NCBI RefSeq assembly: GCF_036346875.1
Contig: NZ_CP107852.1
Location: forward strand, 1,364,001 to 1,428,000
Length of the DNA stretch: 64,000 bases
DNA from: Nocardia sp. NBC_00508
GTDB lineage: Bacteria; Actinomycetota; Actinomycetes; Mycobacteriales; Mycobacteriaceae
Direction of reading: 5' to 3'
This document shows positions 55,480 to 64,000 of this stretch, piece after piece (the stretch's first letter is position 1; the number at the start of each line of letters is the position of its first letter). The notes beneath the pieces are model-generated. The model did no database searches, had not been told where the DNA came from, and saw only the letters and a list, made by a program, of their open reading frames with translations. Both the position numbers and the translations under genes were made by a program.

Positions 55480-56904
55480 ATGACAATCGGGGGAAGCACC
55501 TATCTCGAACTGTCCGAGGACAGCGGTTCCGCGCACAAGTTTTACGAGGTAGTCGTCGCGGGCACGCAGGTGAGTGTCCGTTTCGGTCGCATCGGGGAGC
55601 ACGGGCAGACGAAGGTCAGTTCGTTCGCCACCGAGGAGAAGGCGCGGGCTGCGGCGGCCAAGAAGATCGGCGAGAAGGTACGCAAGGGCTACGCGCCCGC
55701 GGTGATGGGTGCGCGGGCCAGGCGTCCGGTGACCAGGCGGGCGATCAGCAGCCAGCGTTCGACGGCGAAGTCCGCGCCTGTGCTGTGGAGCTTCGATTCG
55801 GGCGCCGCCGCCTTCGGCATCTTCGTCGACGAGCGCCGCTGCTGGGTGGGCAACGAGAACGGCGACGTGTACACCCTGACCCCGGAGGGCGTGGTCACCG
55901 GCCGCTATCGCCTGCCGGACTCGGTGAAATGCATTGTGGCCGACGACTTCTGGATTTACGCCGGATGCGATGACGGCCGCGTCTACGACCTGTCGGGCAA
56001 GGTGCCGCGGGCCGCCTACGACATCGCGGCCGATGTGGACATCTACTGGCTGGACATCCACGACGGCATCCTCGGTGTCTCCGACCGCCAAGGCGGCATC
56101 ACCGTGATCGACTACGAAGAAGAGTCGCTGTGGAGTCGCCGTAGCACCGGCGATTCAGGGTGGATGGTGCGCATCGACCCGAACGGCGTCTACCACGGGC
56201 ATTCCGCCGGTGTCACCAAATACGACCTGGACAGCGGAAACACCCTGTGGCAGACCGGCACCGGCGGAGAGGTGCTGTTCGGCTGGCAGGAATCCGACGC
56301 CGTCTACGCCGGTACGGACCGTCGTCAGGTCCGCATGGTGGCGAAGAACGGGCGTGCCGAGCAGACCTACCAATGCGATGCCGCCGTCTTCTCCTGCGCG
56401 ACCTCACCCGACGGACGCTACGTCTTCGCCGGTGACAATTACTCCTCGGTGTACTGCTTCGACGCCGCCGGAAACCGGCTGTGGAAATTGGCCACCGGCT
56501 GCGGCTCGGCCTATTCCATGCAATATCACGACGACAAGCTGTATCTGGTGACCACCACCGGCACGCTGGCCTGTCTCGATGTCAGCGAAGCCGCCATCCG
56601 CGACGCCGAGCAGGGAGTGCTGCCCGAGACGGTATCGGTGAAGGCTCCGGAGATCTCCGCCGTGGTGCCGAGCAGCAGCGTCGAGGTGACGTCCGACGCC
56701 GGAACAGGTGTCGTCGTGGAATGCCTGGACCATGGCGGGGCCCTGCGCGTCCGCGTCGTCTCCCCGGGATATCAGCGCGGGTGGAATGTCCAGTTCCCCA
56801 AGGATATTCGCCGTGCGGGCGCCCGATACGTGGTCGACGGCGTGGCCGAGTCCGTGCGCGGCGGTTTCTACCGGGTACGCGGGGATATCCGGCAACTGAA
56901 CTGA
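55480..56904 (+). CDS. WGR-domain protein with beta-propeller repeats
   Basis: The 474-residue protein has an N-terminal WGR domain (about 5-70, with VSVRFGRIGEHGQTKV and FATEEKARAAA). The C-terminal part contains repeated strands suggesting a beta-propeller (GDVYTLTPEGVV, YCFDAAGNRLWK, CLDVSEA). WGR domains occur in PARP-type and bacterial DNA-linked proteins. The ATG at 55480 follows GAGG 5 bases upstream. It is convergent with the DUF262 gene. Function unknown; it could bind DNA or a ligand. Confidence 0.75.
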   Translation: MTIGGSTYLELSEDSGSAHKFYEVVVAGTQVSVRFGRIGEHGQTKVSSFATEEKARAAAAKKIGEKVRKGYAPAVMGARARRPVTRRAISSQRSTAKSAPVLWSFDSGAAAFGIFVDERRCWVGNENGDVYTLTPEGVVTGRYRLPDSVKCIVADDFWIYAGCDDGRVYDLSGKVPRAAYDIAADVDIYWLDIHDGILGVSDRQGGITVIDYEEESLWSRRSTGDSGWMVRIDPNGVYHGHSAGVTKYDLDSGNTLWQTGTGGEVLFGWQESDAVYAGTDRRQVRMVAKNGRAEQTYQCDAAVFSCATSPDGRYVFAGDNYSSVYCFDAAGNRLWKLATGCGSAYSMQYHDDKLYLVTTTGTLACLDVSEAAIRDAEQGVLPETVSVKAPEISAVVPSSSVEVTSDAGTGVVVECLDHGGALRVRVVSPGYQRGWNVQFPKDIRRAGARYVVDGVAESVRGGFYRVRGDIRQLN

Positions 56905-56940
56905 TCGGGACGCATCGAGTCGGATGGTGGCAGCGTTGGC

Positions 56941-58812
56941 TCAGCTCCGCAGCCGTTCCAGCCGACTCGGTGACCAGATCTTGTTCGCCAGGGCCAACAG
57001 GAGTTCGCCCCGCTCCTCCTGTTCGGCCCTACCGAACGTCGTGTACGGCTTGAACGGCAGATCTTCCCGGACCCGATACCGCTCGAACTGCGGTTGATGC
57101 TGATAGGCGCTGCGGGTCAGGCTCGCCGCGTAGAAGTTCTGCTTGGCATAATGCGGGGCCTTCACCTCGAACGGCTGGTCCTGATAGCTGCGGTTCACGT
57201 CCGCGGGCAGCAGGACCAAGGCGGCGACGTCGTCGCGCCACACCTGGAACTCCTGGCGCGTTTCGAACTGGACACGGTACCGGTCGAACTTGTCGGGCCA
57301 GATGTGCTCGATATCGAACGGGTTCTTCTGCGTTCGGTCGACATAGTGCGGAAACTGGTCCGCCTTGCCCGCGCCGACATCCACCGCGGCGGTCACGCGA
57401 GCGAGAAGGTGATAGATGTAGCGCCGGCTGAACTGATTGAGCCCCAACTCGTACATTCCACCACGCCGGCGACTCGGGCTCCCCTCGAAGGTGGTGTCGT
57501 CATTGTCCAGCCGCTCGAGGAGGACATCGATCAGGTCGTCGAGGGACCTTCGCCGAATGTCCTTGCACAGCGCCCACATCGGGTAGGCGACGTAGGAGTA
57601 GCCGACGCGGATGTAATTGGCCACGCGGCGCATCAGCCAGATATCAACGTAGGCGGCGGTCGCTTCGATCTTGCGGCGGACGGTGTCGCTGTCGTCGTGG
57701 ACGGTCAGCGGAGCAAGCAGCACCGTGGTCTGCCAGGTGAACTCGTTGTGCGCGTTGTAGTACACGGATTCCAGGCCTCGCGTGTACGTGCGTCCGGCAT
57801 CCAGAATCTGCCGGTATGCCCGCGCGAAGAACGGAAACTCCTCTGTCATGATCCGCAGGTTCGGCAGGCTCCCGCCCGCGCCGACGCGCTCCTCGTTGTC
57901 TCGAATCCACCGGTGAAATGTGCTGCCGATGAGTTCCCAGTCCTTGTCGCTGGCGCCTTTCTTGCGGTCGCGAATGCTGTCGGCGTATTGCGCACGCAGC
58001 CACGCCTTGATGCAGGCAGCGTCCCGCTCCGGATCGGGATCGGGCGCCCAAGTGTTGAGCTCGAGTACGGTACTCCGCCACACACGGTTGGCGTTGCCGC
58101 GGCCGTCATCGGAGTCGATCGGCGCCAACAGATAGGCCTTCAGCATATCGACCGGGCTCAGCGGCTTGCCTCGGTCGTTCATCGTCTCGAAGATCGCGTA
58201 GGCGTGTGCGTCGGTGACGGTGGCGATTTCGATGAGGCCGACCTTGCGGATCAACCAGTAGATGAAGGTCGCCAGCCCTTCTCCGAGTTCGTCTGCGAGA
58301 TCGGAGTTCCGGATATCGCCGTAGCGCGCGACGATCGTCCTGATCGACTCTTCCTTCCCGTCGGAGTTGTACTCCTTGCCGTCGAACAAGGCGCGAAGCA
58401 CCGGAACGCGTTCGGCGATATCGAGGTTGAAGCTCGGCTCACCGAAGTTGTCGGAGAAGATCAACGGCTCCAACGCGGCGGCTGTGTTCAGCCCCCGCTT
58501 CTTCGACTCCCGGTACAGATAGATCAGCAATAGCGTCAGCGACGTGACGCGCTGCTGGCCGTCCACCAGATAGCTCTTGTTGCCTCGCTGGGTGACGATG
58601 ATGGAGCCAAGAAAGTAGTCCGCGTATTCGCTCGCGCGCTTGGGCAGGTCACCCTCGCGGTAGGACGTATCGAACTTGCCGAGTAGGTCGGAGAGCAACT
58701 CCTCGATATTGCGGCTGTCCCACTTGTACTCACGCTGGTACTCGTCGATCGCGAACGAACGGCTTTGCAGCAGTTCGGTGATGGTCCGGTAGTGCGGCGT
58801 GATGCTGTTCAT
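56941..58812 (-). CDS. DUF262/DUF1524 (GmrSD-like) restriction enzyme
   Basis: The 623-residue protein has N-terminal DUF262 motifs (IDEYQREYKW near 22-32, and LVDGQQR near 82-88). The C-terminal DUF1524 HNH-type motif is FDIEHIWPDKFDRY (near 505-518), followed by NRSYQDQ. This is the fused GmrSD layout, a type IV enzyme that can cut modified phage DNA. It lies near BREX. The ATG at 58812 has GAGGAG about 7 bases upstream. A housekeeping DUF262 role remains possible. Confidence 0.78.
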   Translation of the reverse strand: MNSITPHYRTITELLQSRSFAIDEYQREYKWDSRNIEELLSDLLGKFDTSYREGDLPKRASEYADYFLGSIIVTQRGNKSYLVDGQQRVTSLTLLLIYLYRESKKRGLNTAAALEPLIFSDNFGEPSFNLDIAERVPVLRALFDGKEYNSDGKEESIRTIVARYGDIRNSDLADELGEGLATFIYWLIRKVGLIEIATVTDAHAYAIFETMNDRGKPLSPVDMLKAYLLAPIDSDDGRGNANRVWRSTVLELNTWAPDPDPERDAACIKAWLRAQYADSIRDRKKGASDKDWELIGSTFHRWIRDNEERVGAGGSLPNLRIMTEEFPFFARAYRQILDAGRTYTRGLESVYYNAHNEFTWQTTVLLAPLTVHDDSDTVRRKIEATAAYVDIWLMRRVANYIRVGYSYVAYPMWALCKDIRRRSLDDLIDVLLERLDNDDTTFEGSPSRRRGGMYELGLNQFSRRYIYHLLARVTAAVDVGAGKADQFPHYVDRTQKNPFDIEHIWPDKFDRYRVQFETRQEFQVWRDDVAALVLLPADVNRSYQDQPFEVKAPHYAKQNFYAASLTRSAYQHQPQFERYRVREDLPFKPYTTFGRAEQEERGELLLALANKIWSPSRLERLRS

Positions 58813-59015
58813 GCGGGACTCCTCGCCTTATTTCCTCCCCGGCCGTGCGAAGCGGCAGGCGGCCGCCGAGCCGCCCGGCTGTCGGAGATTGCGGGCACGA
58901 CCGGCACGGCGCGAATGCGGCTCCGCGGCAATGGTATCCGCGATGGGTTCGGTCCGCTGAAAGACCGGCGGCACGGGCGTTCTGCGCGGAGTAGGCCCGA
59001 GATGGGCGGTGGCGA

Positions 59016-59800
59016 CTAATCCGATTCGCCGCAACCGCCGACGTTGACGACCTCGTCGAAATCGCGTGCGTCGTTTCCGGCCGTAATGCCGCCATCGGGA
59101 AATAACTGCACGAACGTACCGTTGTCGGCGTCGACCACTGCTGCGACAGTTCGACCGTGGGTCTTCGAGCGGGATCTGCATCGTCCGCGGCGGGTGAGGG
59201 ACCAGCCCGCGGGGATCGGACGAGGTGGGCAGCTGAGCCGAGTCCGGTTCCTCGGACCGTCCGAGCCGGGTCAATGGCTCGGCCGAGGCGACTCGGTGTC
59301 CACGACGACGCGGCCGCTGCCCTCTGGCTCGGCGTTGCCCGACAGCTGTGCCCAAGCAGGGTGGCCGACAGGCTTCACTGCCGCGACGACGGCGCCGCCC
59401 GCGGCGCCGAGTGCGAGTGTGGTCAGCACGCCGATCGCCACGGTGCAGATCTGCCCGGTCGGCGCACCCCCAGCGGGACGTCGACGTCGACGTCGCGCAA
59501 GTTGTTCGCCGTCGTGGCACGGATCTCCAGCGTGCACTCGACCGCGCGGGCACGACGGGAACGGTCGAGCGGCGCGTCACCGATCCGGTCAGCCGACTGC
59601 TGGGTCCGGCGCTTGCCGACCTCGACGCCCAGCTCCGGCAGGGCTCCAGCCGTAGGTTTCAGTCCCGCGCGAGAAGGGCGGGACGCGGCCAGGATGGTCG
59701 GCAATCCGGATCTCGGCGCGGACCCAGTGACCGATGCCAACGGCGCCACGCTTTGTGCAGCGGCGTTGGCATCTGACCTGGATATCCGCAATCGGCGACC
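59016..59800 (-). pseudogene. Decayed membrane-protein coding sequence
   Basis: Pieces of a protein appear in different frames on the minus strand. There is a hydrophobic segment (TVAIGVLTTLALGAAGGAVV), a stretch IPLEDPRS, then a convincing C-terminal end (GRTVAAVVDADNGTFVQLF) running to a TAG at 59016-59018. These lie in at least two frames with a stop between, so the gene seems broken by frameshifts. Exact bounds are unsure. Confidence 0.35.
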
Positions 59801-59913
59801 TCCGCACCTCGCGATCGACGCTCCTCACACCCCGATCTCCCGATTCGTAGACGGGAGGTGATGCCCGGTGGGAAGGTGGATGTACCGCAGGTGTCGGCAA
59901 AGGAGCGATACGC

Positions 59914-62106
59914 ATGGTGGACAAAACCAACGGAGCGCCCGCAGGCAACGGCATAGTGACGGCGGAGGGCCCCGAGCAGATCCGCAACGTGGTCCTGGTC
60001 GGGCACAGCGGATCGGGAAAGACCACGCTGGTGGAGGCCATGGCGCTCACCTCGCGGGCGGTGAATCGCGCCGGACGGGTCGAAGACGGCACGTCGCTGT
60101 CGGACTACGACGAGATCGAGCACCGCCAGCACCGCTCGGTGCAGCTGTCCGTGGTGCCGGTGACGTGGGCGGGAGTGAAGATCAACCTGCTGGACACGCC
60201 GGGGTACGCGGACTTCGTCGGCGAGCTGCGGGCCGGACTGCGCGCGGCCGACGCGGCGCTGTTCGTCATCTCCGCGGCCGAAGGGGCGGAAGGAATCGCG
60301 GGGGCCACGAGAGCGCTGTGGGAGGAATGCGCCGCGGTCGGGATGCCGCGCGCGATCGTGATCACCCACCTGGATACGGCGCGCGACGAGTACGACGTGA
60401 TGACCGAGGCATGCCAAACCATCCTCGGTGGCGGATCGACGGAAAGCATTCTGCCGCTTCATCTTCCGGTATACGGCCCGAAGAATCCGGATGGCCACCG
60501 GCCGGTCACCGGCATGGTGGAACTGCTGCCGCACTGTATCGGCGACTACTCCTCCGGCACGGAGGTCCAGGGCGACCCCTCGCCTGAGCAGGTGCCCGCG
60601 CTGGAGGAGGCGCGCAACCGTCTCATCGAGGGCATCATCGCGGAGAGCGAAGACGAATCCCTGATGGAACGCTACCTGGAGGGCGAGGAGATCAGCCTGG
60701 CGACGCTGGTCGCCGACCTGGAGCGGGCGGTCGCGCGCGGGAGCTTCCATCCGGTGCTCTTCGCCGCGCCTGCGCCCGAAGGCGCAAAGCAGGGCCTGGG
60801 CACCGTCGAGCTTCTCGATCTGATCACCGGCGGGTTTCCGACGCCGGTCGAGCACCCCATCACCGCCAGCAACGGCGCCGGGCCGCATCCGCTGCGCTGC
60901 GACCCGAACGGCGCGCTGGCCGCCGAGGTCATCCGCACCGCGTCGGACCCGTACGTCGGACGGGTGTCCTTGGTCCGCGTCTTCTCCGGCACCTTGCACG
61001 CCGATGACACGGTGCACGTCAGCGGCCACGGCCTCGAGGACCGGGGACATGAGAGTCACGAGGTGGACGAGCGAGTCGGCGCCATCTCCGCCCCATTCGG
61101 CAAGCAGCAACGCCCCCTCGCGCAGGCGATCGCGGGCGACATCGCCTACGTCACCAAACTCGGCCGCGCCGAAACCGGCGATACCTTGTCGTCCACCGAC
61201 AATCCGCTGCGCATCGAGCCGTGGCCGATGCCGGATCCGCTACTGCCCGTGGCCATTCGCGCGCACAGCAAATCCGACGAGGACAAGCTCTCCCAGAGCC
61301 TCGCGCGCCTGGCCGCCGAAGATCCGGCCCTGCGACTCGAGCACAACGCGCAGACGCATCAGCTGGTGCTGTGGTGTCTCGGTGAAGCGCATCGCGATGT
61401 CGCTTTGGAGCGGTTGCGGACGCGATTCGGGGTGCAGGTCGACGTGATCGACCACCAGGTGGCGTTGCGAGAGACGTTCGCAGGCAAGGCGACCGGGCGC
61501 GGAAGGCATGTGAAACAGTCCGGCGGGCACGGACAGTACGCCGTGTGCGAGATCGACGTCGAACCACTACCCGGAGGGTCGGGGATCGAGTTCGTGGACA
61601 AAGTGGTCGGCGGAGTTGTTCCGCGCCAGTTCATTCCGTCGGTGGAGAAGGGTGTCCGAGCGCAGGCGACGCGCGGGCTCACCGCCGGTCACCCGCTCGT
61701 GGACGTGCGGGTGACGCTGTTCGACGGCAAAGCCCATTCGGTCGACTCCTCCGACGCCGCGTTCCAGACCGCGGGTGCGCTCGCCCTCCGCGAGGCGGCC
61801 GCGGCAGCGGGAATCAGGGTGCTGGAGCCGCTCGCCGAAGTTTGGGTGCTGGTCACCGACGAGTACGTCGGGCCGGTGCTGAGCGATCTGTCCAGCCGGC
61901 GCGGACGCGTTCTCGGCACCGAACCGCACGGCTCCGGGCGAACCAGGATCCACGCCGAAGTGCCTGAACTCGAACTCAGCCGCTACGCCATCGACCTGCG
62001 GTCGATCTCACACGGCACCGGCGATTTCACCCGCGCCTACGCGCGCCACGAGCCGATGCCGAACCAGCTCGCCGCCGCGAGGCGCGGGGAGAAAGCCCGC
62101 GCCTGA
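59914..62106 (+). CDS. fusA2: EF-G-like GTPase (EF-G2)
   Basis: The 730-residue protein is an elongation factor G paralog. G1 motif GHSGSGKT (about 30-37), G3 DTPGYADF and the five-domain EF-G layout (ending with domain IV/V strands and DLRSISHGTGDF) are visible. At the G4 position THLD replaces the usual NKxD, so nucleotide specificity may be altered. Actinobacteria carry such a second EF-G whose role is not translation elongation in the usual sense. The ATG at 59914 has AGGAG 8 bases upstream. Confidence 0.85.
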   Translation: MVDKTNGAPAGNGIVTAEGPEQIRNVVLVGHSGSGKTTLVEAMALTSRAVNRAGRVEDGTSLSDYDEIEHRQHRSVQLSVVPVTWAGVKINLLDTPGYADFVGELRAGLRAADAALFVISAAEGAEGIAGATRALWEECAAVGMPRAIVITHLDTARDEYDVMTEACQTILGGGSTESILPLHLPVYGPKNPDGHRPVTGMVELLPHCIGDYSSGTEVQGDPSPEQVPALEEARNRLIEGIIAESEDESLMERYLEGEEISLATLVADLERAVARGSFHPVLFAAPAPEGAKQGLGTVELLDLITGGFPTPVEHPITASNGAGPHPLRCDPNGALAAEVIRTASDPYVGRVSLVRVFSGTLHADDTVHVSGHGLEDRGHESHEVDERVGAISAPFGKQQRPLAQAIAGDIAYVTKLGRAETGDTLSSTDNPLRIEPWPMPDPLLPVAIRAHSKSDEDKLSQSLARLAAEDPALRLEHNAQTHQLVLWCLGEAHRDVALERLRTRFGVQVDVIDHQVALRETFAGKATGRGRHVKQSGGHGQYAVCEIDVEPLPGGSGIEFVDKVVGGVVPRQFIPSVEKGVRAQATRGLTAGHPLVDVRVTLFDGKAHSVDSSDAAFQTAGALALREAAAAAGIRVLEPLAEVWVLVTDEYVGPVLSDLSSRRGRVLGTEPHGSGRTRIHAEVPELELSRYAIDLRSISHGTGDFTRAYARHEPMPNQLAAARRGEKARA

Positions 62107-62163
62107 GCGACCCGCCGCCGCACGGATGACGATGGCCTTCTTCGGGCCGTCCCTTCCGGCCGC

Positions 62164-64000
62164 TCAGATCTGCGGCGGCCCAACGGGTGGCGGACCGGCG
62201 GGTTGCTGCGCTGTGGCCACGGGCGGCGGAGGTGGCGCCGCGATTCCGGGGTCGCCACCCGCGGCGCCGTCCAGGCCGGTCGGGTGGAAGAAGCCCGCGA
62301 AATTCCCGTACTTTTCTTTCAGCGGGGGGTTGTGGGGATCCAGGGGAACGAGCTGGCCGTTGTCCAGGACAAACAGTCCGTTCTCGTTCTTGACGATCAG
62401 CGCACTGTGTTTCTCCCACTGAAGAATATCGCCTGTCTTCAGCTCGCCGGGACCATTGACCACCGAGGGCGGATGCTCCGCTGTAATCTCACCCGCAGTG
62501 CCCTTGTATGCGGACATGGCATCGAGGGCGACATTCTGGACCTGCTTCTGCAAAGCCTCCGCCACCGGCGGCGACGCCTTCACGTTCGTATTGTCGATCG
62601 TGACATCCGCTGTCGTGCCCGGCGTCGTCACCGGCGGCGGAGTACCGGCGTAGGTCGGTGCCGTCACACCAGGAGGCTGCGCCTGAACGCCGGGGTTGGT
62701 GTTGGTCGCCTGCTGCACCTGCCGGTTCCGGTCGCGTTGCCGTTCGTCACGCGAATCCCGGTCGTCGTAGCCTCTGTCATCGACGGGGAGACGGTTTCCT
62801 TGGTTCCCAATACTCCCCAGCGCGGACGACAACGCCGCTTGCTGCGCGAATTGCCCCAATGCATCGCCAGTGTTACTGGGCGGGGGCGTGGGAGGGCTGG
62901 GGGCCGTAACGGTTCCCGAGTCGTTTCCGGGGTTCTGCAACGCCGCATGCACCGCGGAAGCGAGGTCTGTGCCCGGCGGAGTATCACCACTACCGCTGTC
63001 CGAAATTTGCTGGGTGCCGGGCGGCGAATCCGTGGTGTCCGGCGAACCCAGATTCAAATCGTCCAACGTGGGGTTCGACTCTGCATCCGGGAACATCTCT
63101 TCTTGTCCGGGAGGTGTCTGATTCGGCGGCGGAGTAATGTTGGCGGGAGGAGTGACGTTGGCGGGAGGAGTGACGTTGTTCGGAGGAGCAGGATTTTGGT
63201 TGGCGGGCTTCTCTTCTTTCTCCTCGCCGGGCTTCTCTTCTTTCTTCTCGCCGGGCTTCTCTTCCTTCTCCGGTTCGGGCTCTATCCCATGCTCTTTCGC
63301 ATATTTAGCAGTTTCCTCCGCATACGCAACGACTTCTTTAACAGATTTATCGACCGCGTCACGCATCAACTTGTAGAGAGCATGTTCTTCGACAGGATCT
63401 TGGATACCAGCTTTTCCCCAGTGATCCTTGTATTGATAGTCTTTTCTTTTCTCGACTTCTTCCTTCGACCCTTCCGTCTTCCAGGCGTTCCAGCGATCCT
63501 CTTCCAGTTTGTTCGGGTCCCCGGTCAGGCTTTTCGCGATCGCATCGTTCGCATTATCCACCGCGGTGTGCATATTCTGGATACGAGTCAAGTTCTCGGC
63601 CGAAACCGCGCCAACCGCTTCGAAGAGTCCCTTATCCATCTTTTGCCAATCGGTATTCGTACGTCCGATTTCCTGGACAGTATAGTTGAAGGCCTCTCTC
63701 GTATCCCCTTTACCCTCGAGCTGCAGCTTATTGAGACGGCCTTCGTCGAGGTGCCAAGCCGTACCTTTGTTGTCCTTCGGATCCGTCAGAAGCTTCGGCA
63801 GCATCGAATCTTTCGGCATCCTTGGATTGATCTTGCCCATCTGAGCCTTGAGATAGTCCAGGTTCTTGTTCAGCACTTGCTGCCATGCGAGCAGACCCGC
63901 CGAGGGCTTATTTCCATCCTCCGGAACCTTGAGCTCCAGCTTGACATCTTTGAGCTGCGTACCCGCCTGCGGAAGGTTCTTATCCTTGGCATTCGGATCG
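62164..64000 (-). CDS. Large Pro-rich ESX-type protein, N-terminus cut by window edge
   Basis: The frame is open to the right edge, giving about 611 visible residues. There is a helical, Lys/Asp-rich N-terminal part (visible start near LLAWQQVLNKNLDYL). Next is a Glu/Lys/Pro repeat region (PGEKKEEKPGEEKEEKP), PPANVTPPAN repeats, a charged linker (RQRDRNRQVQQ) and a C-terminal domain with KTGDILQWEKHSALIVKNEN. The N-terminal part has lower GC than the rest. This resembles large ESX-associated (DUF4226-like) proteins. The C-terminal domain might be an enzyme-like fold, but no catalytic set is clear. Confidence 0.65.
   Translation of the reverse strand, partial: DPNAKDKNLPQAGTQLKDVKLELKVPEDGNKPSAGLLAWQQVLNKNLDYLKAQMGKINPRMPKDSMLPKLLTDPKDNKGTAWHLDEGRLNKLQLEGKGDTREAFNYTVQEIGRTNTDWQKMDKGLFEAVGAVSAENLTRIQNMHTAVDNANDAIAKSLTGDPNKLEEDRWNAWKTEGSKEEVEKRKDYQYKDHWGKAGIQDPVEEHALYKLMRDAVDKSVKEVVAYAEETAKYAKEHGIEPEPEKEEKPGEKKEEKPGEEKEEKPANQNPAPPNNVTPPANVTPPANITPPPNQTPPGQEEMFPDAESNPTLDDLNLGSPDTTDSPPGTQQISDSGSGDTPPGTDLASAVHAALQNPGNDSGTVTAPSPPTPPPSNTGDALGQFAQQAALSSALGSIGNQGNRLPVDDRGYDDRDSRDERQRDRNRQVQQATNTNPGVQAQPPGVTAPTYAGTPPPVTTPGTTADVTIDNTNVKASPPVAEALQKQVQNVALDAMSAYKGTAGEITAEHPPSVVNGPGELKTGDILQWEKHSALIVKNENGLFVLDNGQLVPLDPHNPPLKEKYGNFAGFFHPTGLDGAAGGDPGIAAPPPPPVATAQQPAGPPPVGPPQI

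Noticed and set aside
1..64000. CRISPR array, intact insertion sequence or integrase
   Set aside because: No regularly spaced repeats and no transposase or integrase signature were seen anywhere in the window.

Overview
This is high-GC actinobacterial DNA with frequent GTG starts, ATGA/GTGA gene overlaps and hairpin terminators without U-tracts. Several genes point to a mycolic-acid genus such as Nocardia: type VII (ESX) accessory genes (EspG, EspC-like, WXG100/PPE-like, YbaB-like, a DUF3558 lipoprotein), a glucosylglycerate hydrolase and an EF-G2-like GTPase. The genus is an inference; no rRNA gene is present to fix it.

Layout, left to right. Bases 1-6942 (minus strand) hold a Wadjet-type operon in the order jetD-jetA-jetB-jetC, with jetC running off the left edge. 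Bases 6943-9501 hold a long leader with a CRP-like site, a secreted SLT-type murein hydrolase and a putative lipoprotein. Bases 9838-11586 hold an autoregulated, apparently leaderless operon: a saccharopine-dehydrogenase-like reductase and a TetR repressor. Bases 12083-18963 are a sugar-uptake locus: a Tat-lipoprotein binding protein, two permeases, an ATPase and a glucosylglycerate hydrolase, with a divergent ROK regulator.

Bases 19029-41682 are a second defence block. A 1149-residue STAND-TPR-APH kinase fusion is divergent from a complete type 2 BREX (Pgl) set: pglW, pglX, pglY, pglZ, brxD, brxHI.

Bases 41752-55335 mix orphan ESX accessory genes with two paralogous copies of a small module. 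Each module has an XRE regulator carrying an internal Tat-like motif, followed divergently by three small genes. One copy of the third gene is frameshifted. A membrane protein between the copies is broken by an in-frame stop, and a tRNA-Thr-like 3' fragment lies at the border of the second copy. Bases 55480-58812 carry a WGR/beta-propeller protein and a GmrSD-like DUF262/DUF1524 enzyme. Decayed coding sequence follows, then EF-G2 (59914-62106) and the visible part of a large Pro-rich ESX-type protein running off the right edge.

Functionally, the window is a defence region (Wadjet against plasmids, BREX against phage, a probable type IV restriction enzyme and a candidate new STAND-kinase) interleaved with ESX accessory genes and one catabolic operon. 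The strongest candidates for undescribed biology are the STAND-TPR-APH gene and the duplicated XRE module.
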